Of a stretch of 6,823 nucleotides of DNA, positions 1 to 6,200 are shown one piece after another (positions within the stretch are counted from its first letter, which is position 1; the number at the start of each line of letters is the position of its first letter). The DNA is from Candidatus Methanogaster sp. UBA203. GTDB lineage: Archaea; Halobacteriota; Methanosarcinia; Methanosarcinales; Methanogasteraceae. The DNA lies in contig DASC01000036.1 of assembly GCA_002503595.1 (NCBI GenBank), forward strand, positions 1-6,823, written 5' to 3'. The translations under genes and the position numbers were made by a program. The notes beneath the pieces are model-generated. The model saw nothing but the letters and a program-made list of their open reading frames with translations, did not search any database and was not told the DNA's origin.

Positions 1-470
1 CTGATACCATGACCAGATTGATACAACTGACTGGTTTGGGCATGCTTATGCTCATCTCGATATCGCTGGTAGCTGCATCCGAAACAACCATCTGCATCGA
101 TGATTACAGCGTAAAACCCGGTAACACGATCACAGCACCCATCATGATCAACGATACTGTGAATATGGGTGGCTGCGAGATCAATTTCACGTATGATCCC
201 ACAGTAGTTCATGTGACTGATGTTTTCAGGGGTGACCTGCGTTACTCATTTAAGTTTAATGTCAACAACGGTTCTGGCTGGATGCGTGCAAACGCGCTTG
301 ATGTGGATGGACGGGGTGGAAACGTGACCTTTGCATATATCGATCTCACCGCAGTAGGCGATGAAGGAGATACGAGCCCGCTAAACATCGCATCCGCAAA
401 CATCTTTGATATAAACTACACCGAGATATCATACACGGTGGACAACGGGTCATTTGCGATCATATCGGCA
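1..470 (+). repeat. Duplicated signal peptide plus cohesin block, copy 1
   Basis: This block aligns to 1722-2191 with a constant offset of 1721 and no gap. The match begins before the gene: bases 1-7 equal 1722-1728. Identical runs include 384-421 against 2105-2142 (38 bases). Similarity stops where the two proteins change to different second modules (Ig-like here, CARDB there). The duplication thus covered the start region, signal peptide and first cohesin. It may begin upstream of the window. Confidence 0.93.
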
Positions 471-1697
471 AACGACACGACGCCGCCAGAGATAACCTCA
501 GTGGTGCTTGATCCGGCAGTGGTTGCACCGAATGGGTCGGTCAACGTGATTGTCACCGCAACCGATGACTCAGGTATAGCCAGTGTGACTGCTGATAGTG
601 TTGTACTCGCGCTCGTTGCTAACGACACTTACGAAGGCACAATAACAGCTGCAGGCGCTCCAGGCACGTACAACGTAACCGTTGTTGCAACCGACGCGTC
701 AAACAACAGCAATGTGGCTACGGACAACGGAGCGATGTATGAGGTAAGACTTCCAGCAACCCTGTACATAGAAGATGTTGTTGCAATACCGGGAGAGAAT
801 GTGACCGTCCCGATCACGGTCTTTGACGCGGTGAATATGAGCGTCTGCGAGATCAATTTCACGTACGACCTCACAGTGGTTCGTATGACTGATGTTATCA
901 GGGGTGACCTGCGTTACTCATTTAAGTTTAATGTCAACAACGATTCCGGATGGATGCGCGCAAACGCGCTTGATGTGGAGGGACTGAGTGGAAACGTGAC
1001 CTTTGCATACGTCACCCTCACTGCTGTTGGCAACAAGAGTGATGTGAGCGAGATGGATTTTGGGGATAGCCGGTTGCTTGACGTATCCTTCAAGGAAATC
1101 ACCCACATCAGGAGGAATGGAACGTTTAGCATACTGCCAAACGTACGGCCAGAGGTGACAAACGTATCCGCAACTCCTGATACGATACTCTACGACAACG
1201 ACAGACCCAGAACACCCGGAACAAACATCACTTCGCTGAGTGCTCGGGTGACCGATGCGGACGGTAGCATCACCGCTGTCACTATCAATCTCTCCTCGAT
1301 AGGTGGGTCCCCTGCCCAGCCGATGGAGCACGTCTCAGGGGATCTATGGGCAGTGACCACGAACGCAACAGAGGGCGTCATTAATGCCCCGGACTTCATC
1401 CACCAGTTGACTGTCACTGCAACCGATGACGATGGGGGTATCAACGATTCGGTGAGCATCGAGCTGACCGTCCTTAAGAGAGGCGATGCGAACGGTGATG
1501 GTCTCGTCGACGTGATGGATGTGGATTACATATCCAACTATGTGGCAGGTCTGGAACCGGAAGCCTCGAATCCACCAGGTGTACTGGTAGGGGATGTCGT
1601 AGGCGAAGCTGGAGACCCGGTGGGTGACGGTGTTGTGGATATGATGGACGCATTGTACATAGCGATGTACACGAGCGGCATGGTAGAGGAACCTTAA
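9..1697 (+). CDS. Secreted two-cohesin protein with C-terminal dockerin (adaptor scaffoldin-like)
   Basis: The 562-residue product has a signal peptide (residues 1-24, hydrophobic core LMLISISLV, likely cut near AAS-E). Next come cohesin-like module 1 (about 25-154), an Ig-like module starting DTTPPEI (155-247), cohesin-like module 2 (249-377), a second Ig/cadherin-like module (378-490) and a dockerin (491-562). The first dockerin loop is canonical, DANGDGLVDVMD, with D493, N495, D497, D501 and D504 as calcium ligands. The second loop keeps D536, D540, D544 and D547 but has Val at position 3. Cohesins bind dockerins extracellularly with high affinity, so this protein can both be docked and dock others; it has no membrane anchor. 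More than 20 N-x-S/T sequons suggest N-glycosylation. Only 8 bases precede the start, so the promoter and any ribosome binding site are not visible. The ATG is supported by the signal peptide directly after it and by the matching start of the downstream paralogue. Which dockerins its cohesins bind is unknown. Confidence 0.9.
   Translation: MTRLIQLTGLGMLMLISISLVAASETTICIDDYSVKPGNTITAPIMINDTVNMGGCEINFTYDPTVVHVTDVFRGDLRYSFKFNVNNGSGWMRANALDVDGRGGNVTFAYIDLTAVGDEGDTSPLNIASANIFDINYTEISYTVDNGSFAIISANDTTPPEITSVVLDPAVVAPNGSVNVIVTATDDSGIASVTADSVVLALVANDTYEGTITAAGAPGTYNVTVVATDASNNSNVATDNGAMYEVRLPATLYIEDVVAIPGENVTVPITVFDAVNMSVCEINFTYDLTVVRMTDVIRGDLRYSFKFNVNNDSGWMRANALDVEGLSGNVTFAYVTLTAVGNKSDVSEMDFGDSRLLDVSFKEITHIRRNGTFSILPNVRPEVTNVSATPDTILYDNDRPRTPGTNITSLSARVTDADGSITAVTINLSSIGGSPAQPMEHVSGDLWAVTTNATEGVINAPDFIHQLTVTATDDDGGINDSVSIELTVLKRGDANGDGLVDVMDVDYISNYVAGLEPEASNPPGVLVGDVVGEAGDPVGDGVVDMMDALYIAMYTSGMVEEP
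753..1139 (+). repeat. Internal second cohesin repeat, related to 81-470
   Basis: Cohesin 2 of the first gene aligns with cohesin 1 at an offset of 672 bases. Bases 226-270 and 898-942 are identical over 45 positions. The second half (from about 1008) diverges strongly. A 21-base run (944-964) instead equals 1993-2013 in the second gene, which indicates mosaic ancestry. Confidence 0.85.
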
Positions 1698-1729
1698 TCT
1701 CCTCTCCCTCCTTTTTTATTTCTGATACT
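1698..1729 (+). terminator. Pyrimidine-rich intergenic spacer with T6 run
   Basis: The 32 bases between the two cohesin genes are almost all pyrimidine up to 1723, with T6 at 1712-1717. Archaeal transcription can end at T-rich tracts without a hairpin, so partial termination is possible. The absence of a ribosome binding site in the spacer also leaves a leaderless start open. No convincing TATA box is placed about 25 bases before the start. Confidence 0.3.
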
Positions 1730-2191
1730 ATGACCAGACTGATACAACTGGCCTGTTTGGGTACACTTATGCTCATCTCGATATCGCTGGTAGCTGCATC
1801 TGAAACGACCATCGGCATCGATGATTACAGCGTCGAACCGGACAACATGATCACAGCGCCCATCAGGATCAACGATACTGTGATGCTGGGCGGTGGCGAG
1901 ATCAATTTCACTTATGACCCCACAGTAGTTTATATGGCAGATGTCCTCCAGGGCGATTTGCGTTTCTCGTTTAAGTACAAGATCAACAATGGTTCCGGAT
2001 GGATGCGCGCAAATGCGCTTGACGTGGATGGGCTGAGTGGAAACGTTGCCTTTGCGTATCTCGATCTCACCGCAGTAGGCGATGACGGAGATACGAGCCC
2101 GCTGAACATCGCATCCGCAAACATCTTTGATATAAACTACACTGATATATCATACACGGTGGACAACGGGTCATTTACGATTCTATCCCGA
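1722..2191 (+). repeat. Duplicated signal peptide plus cohesin block, copy 2
   Basis: This is the partner of the block at 1-470. It keeps the same reading frame throughout. The clearest protein differences are a Gly at residues 29 and 56, where the upstream copy has Cys, and a few charged changes on the cohesin (for example R46 and Y71-type substitutions). The last ~85 bases before the junction are nearly unchanged. Confidence 0.93.
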
Positions 2192-2596
2192 GACCTCGTG
2201 ATCACCAAAAAGTCCGAATCGTGGGTCGTTATGGAAGATAAGACCTACAACATCGCATACACCGTGGCAAACACAGGCTCTGGTGACGCAGGCGCAAGCA
2301 CAACCTCGATTACGATCGACGGAGCCAATGCTGCAACCGATGCTGTTCCGGCATTATCGCCGGGTGAGAGCCGCACAGCCACACTCGGACCATTTACGAT
2401 GGCCGGTGATAGCGATACGATCGAGGTCTGCGCTGACATGGACGATGTTGTCTCCGAGAGCAGTGAAGAGAATAACTGCAAGGAGAACAGATTCGAGCAT
2501 CCGGCCCCGGTTCCCGTACTTACGCCGCCCGGACTGGTAGCACTGATCGGCTCGCTCATGATCGTTGCTGTGAGACGTGTGAAGAAGGATGGATGA
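1730..2596 (+). CDS. Cell-surface cohesin-CARDB protein with C-terminal anchor (anchoring scaffoldin-like)
   Basis: The 288-residue product has a signal peptide (1-24) nearly identical to that of the upstream paralogue. A cohesin-like module follows (25-153), then a CARDB-type beta-sandwich (about 154-257) with the family's typical end, an acidic ADMDDVVSESSEENN stretch flanked by C234 and C250, which could form a disulfide. The tail, PVPVLTPPGLVALIG then a hydrophobic stretch and RRVKK (260-288), has the layout of an archaeal C-terminal sorting signal (PGF/PEF-CTERM-like): Pro-rich motif, transmembrane segment, basic end. The protein is therefore probably held on the outer face of the membrane or S-layer, by archaeosortase processing or as a plain membrane anchor. 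It starts 32 bases after the upstream stop and is probably co-expressed. No Shine-Dalgarno-like sequence precedes the ATG. Inferred role: surface receptor for a dockerin, plausibly that of the neighbouring protein. Module calls are firm; the partner is inference. Confidence 0.9.
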   Translation: MTRLIQLACLGTLMLISISLVAASETTIGIDDYSVEPDNMITAPIRINDTVMLGGGEINFTYDPTVVYMADVLQGDLRFSFKYKINNGSGWMRANALDVDGLSGNVAFAYLDLTAVGDDGDTSPLNIASANIFDINYTDISYTVDNGSFTILSRDLVITKKSESWVVMEDKTYNIAYTVANTGSGDAGASTTSITIDGANAATDAVPALSPGESRTATLGPFTMAGDSDTIEVCADMDDVVSESSEENNCKENRFEHPAPVPVLTPPGLVALIGSLMIVAVRRVKKDG

Positions 2597-2600
2597 TGCG

Positions 2601-2665
2601 GTCTATTATTCCCCTTCGTTCATTTATCAGGGGGCTAGGGGCTTGCCAGAAAATAGACACTTTTT
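2601..2665 (+). terminator. Stem-loop and T-run after the anchored cohesin gene
   Basis: Starting 5 bases after the stop codon, GTCTATT (2601-2607) pairs with AATAGAC (2652-2658), and TTTTT follows at 2661-2665. Inside the loop, CCCCT (2611-2615) can pair with AGGGG at 2629-2633 or 2637-2641. Position and T-run suit transcription termination of the two-gene unit. The folding is read by eye, not computed. Confidence 0.5.
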
Positions 2666-2695
2666 AATCTCTTCTGGTTGCATTTATTTGCCGCC

Positions 2696-2741
2696 GAGGT
2701 CGCGAGAGTTTGCGGAGACGAAGTAACCTCAACTCTCCGCA
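2696..2741 (+). other. Overlapping, mutually exclusive hairpins (possible RNA switch or small RNA)
   Basis: TGCGGAGA (2711-2718) pairs perfectly with TCTCCGCA (2734-2741) across a 15-base loop. GAGAGTT (2704-2710) instead pairs with AACTCTC (2731-2737), extendable by GC/GC around one bulged base. Both use 2734-2737, so they compete. GAGGT (2696-2700) also complements ACCTC (2726-2730), which lies in the loop of the first hairpin and would permit a pseudoknot. No known RNA family is recognised. Confidence 0.35.
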
Positions 2742-2855
2742 TTCCGCGGTGTGATTTGTGGAGTATGGAGAAATCAAGTCAACTATCGCTCAAAACCAGA
2801 GAGCTGCCAAGAATCATGTTGACCGGAAGAAATTAAAAATTCTCCTCGGGGCAGC

Positions 2856-2877
2856 CGAAACATTTATTGCCGTTTCG
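2856..2877 (+). promoter_or_regulatory. Candidate archaeal promoter inside an inverted repeat
   Basis: CCGAAA (BRE-like) is followed by CATTTATTG (TATA-like, about 2861-2869). The box is bracketed by CGAAAC (2856-2861) and GTTTCG (2872-2877), a 6-base inverted repeat. A start site about 25 bases downstream would fall near 2890. That gives a leader of about 80 bases to the 88-codon ORF or about 355 bases to the large gene. The repeat overlapping the box could be an operator. Confidence 0.35.
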
Positions 2878-2968
2878 AACCATCATAAACTAACCGGGGC
2901 AAGTGTGGTCGATCATAACTGTGGGTGAGACCCTCCTGCCTAGGAAAACAAGAAGAAGGGGTTAACTC

Positions 2969-3235
2969 ATGAAATCCAGACATAACACCATACAGAATCG
3001 ACCGATTGTAAATGCTACAGATGGCACATCCGACGCTATTCTTCGCGCACGCACGCTTGCGCAGCCAGTCTGCACCGCAGCAGACAGCCCGACTGCAAAC
3101 AGTGGCAGGGGTATGACGAACGCCCGCAGAAGCAGCAGGGGGGGATGGTGCAGCATGGCGATCCTGACCATTTTTACGGCTGGTTATGGAACAGTCAGTG
3201 CAGATGGTTTTAAAAACCTCAAAATCCGGGGATAG
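2969..3235 (+). CDS. Uncertain 88-codon ORF in frame with the large surface protein gene
   Basis: I do not recognise this product. It starts at an ATG two codons after an in-frame TAA, with a purine-rich run (AGAAGAAGGGG, 2951-2961) before it that is a poor match to the archaeal GGAGGTGA signal. Residues 1-59 are polar, with several Arg. Residues 60-78 (W-C-S-M-A-I-L-T-I-F-T-A to TVSA) look like a short hydrophobic, signal-peptide-like stretch ending in an AxA-like site, and only 10 residues follow. The TAG stop (3233-3235) overlaps the ribosome binding site of the large gene and lies in the same frame as it. It could be a small secreted or leader peptide translated in coupling with the next gene, a decayed N-terminus, the upstream half of a TAG-interrupted protein, or chance. 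Opposite-strand ORFs over the same stretch have no better case. Confidence 0.3.
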   Translation: MKSRHNTIQNRPIVNATDGTSDAILRARTLAQPVCTAADSPTANSGRGMTNARRSSRGGWCSMAILTIFTAGYGTVSADGFKNLKIRG

Positions 3236-3239
3236 GTGA
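3234..3239 (+). promoter_or_regulatory. Ribosome binding site of the large surface protein gene
   Basis: AGGTGA is a strong match to the archaeal anti-Shine-Dalgarno complement and lies 8 bases before ATG 3248. It decides the start over GTG 3236 and ATG 3389. Its first two bases are the last two of the upstream TAG, so translation of the two frames may be coupled. Confidence 0.75.
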
Positions 3240-3247
3240 AACAAAAG

Positions 3248-6200
3248 ATGAAGAGAAGAATACCGGCATCTATACTTATTTCAGTGCCACTGACTCTGGT
3301 TCTAACTTCTTGCGCCTCGAGGTATCATCACCTGCATCGAACAGCGACCGCACCACATAACACATCCTACGGACTTGCCAGAGCCGCTATGTGCGCTTGC
3401 ATGCTGCTGGTGCTGATGTGCGGGACTACAGCGGTAGTAGGGGGGTATCCTGTTCCTGTCGATACTGTAAACGGCATATCCGGATTCCTGAACACCACCG
3501 TTCCATCAAACAGCACCATCGACACCTACACGACAGCTGGCATCGACACGGTTGAATCGACACTTAACTGGGATGCGATTACGTCAGGCACCTGGAACTC
3601 GTACCTCGCATCAGCCCAATACTGTTATGACCAGAGCCGCAGGTCAGGGCTGCGGATGAACCTCGACGGCGATTACACATCTTCCACCTACCGCGACAAG
3701 GTGAAAACGAACATCACCACGCACCTACCAGCTCTGAAAAACTATCCGTACAATGACACTATCCAGTACATTGTAATAAACCTCACAAACCCGTCCGGTA
3801 CAGAGAGAGCCGCATTCGCAAACGAGATAGGTCAGAAAATATGTGAACAGACCGATAACAAGTTCAAGGTTGTTGTCGTTGAGTCCCTATCCGGTCTCGA
3901 CTCCGCTTACGTATCAGAGTCTCCTGTCATCTACAAGTCGCTCTCGACCGTGCCTGACTGGATCGATTTCGAGACTGATACGCTACGTGGTAACACAACC
4001 CTATCACGGGTCTACAGCGGCAGCGAGTCGTTCCTGAGCAATCTCACCGACTACAGGGACAACATCTTAAATCGGCTGCGTGATACCCCCAACATCTCGA
4101 ACCATTACAGCGAGGCATACTCTGTCAAAATTGGCGACGGGGACATAGTGCTCTTCAATAATGGGTCGTCGAAAGTGAACCGGACCGTGGCAAACGTCCC
4201 CTCCGGATACTATTGGGCTTCGGTCAACGATACGATGATGGACATCTCCGCAGGATCGGCAACGATAGGATTCTACGTTCCTGCACTATCTTTTGATTAT
4301 ATCTTAAAAGAGAGTTCGCTTGACCACATAACCTACATAAGCGACTCGTCATCGCAGTTATGGAATGAAGAAAGCACCACAGACGAACATATCGAGTATC
4401 ATGATGGGGTAATGGATACGAACTATGTATGGATTGGCAATGATATTGACATACGTGCGGAGTTCTGGGACCCGGAATACACCAGAGACCACACATTCAT
4501 GCTTCATTACGAGTGGATCAACGCATCGCCTGTCAAGGACTACCACACATACGACTACATCGTAATTGCCGATAAGAACGCGAACGAGATCACCAACACG
4601 ATAGCGCGGCTGAACGACACTTATGGCTATATCTCTCTCGGAGATTATGGAAATAGTGAGGTCTGGCAAACGAATAAGATAGCTGCGATAGATGATTGGA
4701 TAGACAACTACGGCATAAACATCTTTTTAGATGAAATAGACTATGCCGCATCTGGCGACAATTCAAGCAGCCGCTTGAAAGACATTGTTGACCATATTCA
4801 TAGCAAAGACAAGAAGGTCTTCATGAATACCTACACCTATTATCAGGAGTTTGCGACTTATGGTGATGTTGTGATGAAAGAGTCGTGCTTCAGCAGGTGG
4901 AGCGGCGATGTGAACGATCCTGCGTATGCCTGGGAGGACATGGCGATTGAAAAAGAAAGAGCGGATTATTATACAGCGCAAAACATCACTGTTGCCGGAC
5001 TGTCGCTTGGCGGTCTCAATGACTATGATAAGATGGCGTTCGATTACGCCGCGTTTGCTGTGCTGTACGGTCTAACCGGAAACAATAGCTACCGGTACGG
5101 GCAGCCGAACTTTCAGTCGCAGAACGAGATAATGGTCTATCCAGTCGGACCGATGCTCGAACCGTCATACACCGAAACATCATCAACCGACTGGAACCGG
5201 TTGTATCAGGCAGGCAGAGTACACATCAACCCGGTAGATCATACATGGTGGGTCGATGACAATAAAGAGCCGAATAACCTTACAGTAGGTGCCTATTTCT
5301 ATGGAGGTGGTAATTTCGGCGGCGGTCAGCACGTAAAGGTGTTTGCGAACTCGAATGAATCAACGAGTACCATATATTTTAATAACGATGTCGATCCCCT
5401 ATGGACCTGGGTCTGGCGCAGTTGCGAACTTGATAAAAGCGTGTATGAACCACACGGGCATTATTATATCTATATGTACTATCGCGGAGTAAGCGGTGGC
5501 TGGAACTTCTTTGGGGAGGCGACAGAATTAACGCCCGCAGATGCGAAGACGTGGTTTGACACCACCTCAAATAACTTGCCTACTACTACCACAGATCAGA
5601 CATGGATTGCTCTTGCCACTTACAACTTCATGATCAATCTCACAATCAACTACACATCCTCCGAGAATGTAGACGAACTGGTTGATCGCATCTCACAGAC
5701 CCCAGCCACCACAAAATCAGGCAGCGTGGTCACGCACACGGCAACCATATCAAGCGACAAAGACCTCCTGCTTCCGGTCTGGTCTGGCACATGGAATATC
5801 TCGGCATACTCTGACTCAAATACCTACGCAAAGGACTCGTCAGGGAACTGGATCGGGGTAGGGGTCAATGATGTATCGGACGCAAGCGCAGACACGCTCA
5901 ACTGGCACTACACGACCGTTGATAGTGAACAGTACGGCTTGGTCAGGGAGTCGCGGGGCAATGATATGTACCTGTACCGGTTCCTGCTGCCACACACAAG
6001 CATCCACACATTCAAGACCAATTCGAGTGTGCCGGTGCCGCCTGATCCCACAACCCTTACGAACACCGCCGACAACTTCTGGGTGAATCACACATGGCAG
6101 GCAGGAAGCGGCGGTAATGCCACCGATTCATACTCTGTGCTGGTAAACGGCGTCTGGCACAACAGCACGACAGTCACATTCTACAACGACACCTACACAG

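Larger units (their letters stand above)
2666..2968 (+). other. Non-coding stretch with structural and promoter-like signals
   Basis: No ORF here has convincing coding character; the longest sensible + strand frame is a 23-codon ORF at 2765-2836. Three copies of CATTTAT lie across the wider gap (2621, 2681, 2861). The listed hairpins and promoter candidate are the only structures I can support. A small GGGT-GAG-ACCC hairpin (2923-2933) sits in the likely 5' leader before the 88-codon ORF. Confidence 0.5.

Noticed and set aside
918..1331. 137-codon minus-strand ORF
   Set aside because: It lies wholly inside the first cohesin gene and is explained as an antisense shadow of the second cohesin and Ig-like modules.
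2765..2836. 23-codon + strand ORF starting MEKSSQ
   Set aside because: It is too short, has no well-spaced ribosome binding site and shows no motif; a leader peptide cannot be supported.
2870..2884. TTCGAA-containing stretch resembling a tRNA T-loop
   Set aside because: The flanking bases do not pair to form a 5-base T-stem, and no acceptor or anticodon arm is found at the proper spacing.
2864..3244. 126-codon minus-strand ORF opposite the 88-codon ORF
   Set aside because: Its composition is odd (many Cys, Arg and Ser, no recognisable motif), it lacks a credible start context, and it runs against a plausible + strand leader.
4224..4669. Overlapping minus-strand ORFs of about 90-103 codons
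   Set aside because: They lie opposite the barrel-like region of the large protein, whose frame is continuous, and have no recognisable features.
5868..6086. 72-codon + strand ORF and its opposite-strand partner at 5840-6091
   Set aside because: Both are out of frame with the large open gene and look like compositional shadows rich in Thr/Arg or Arg/Val.
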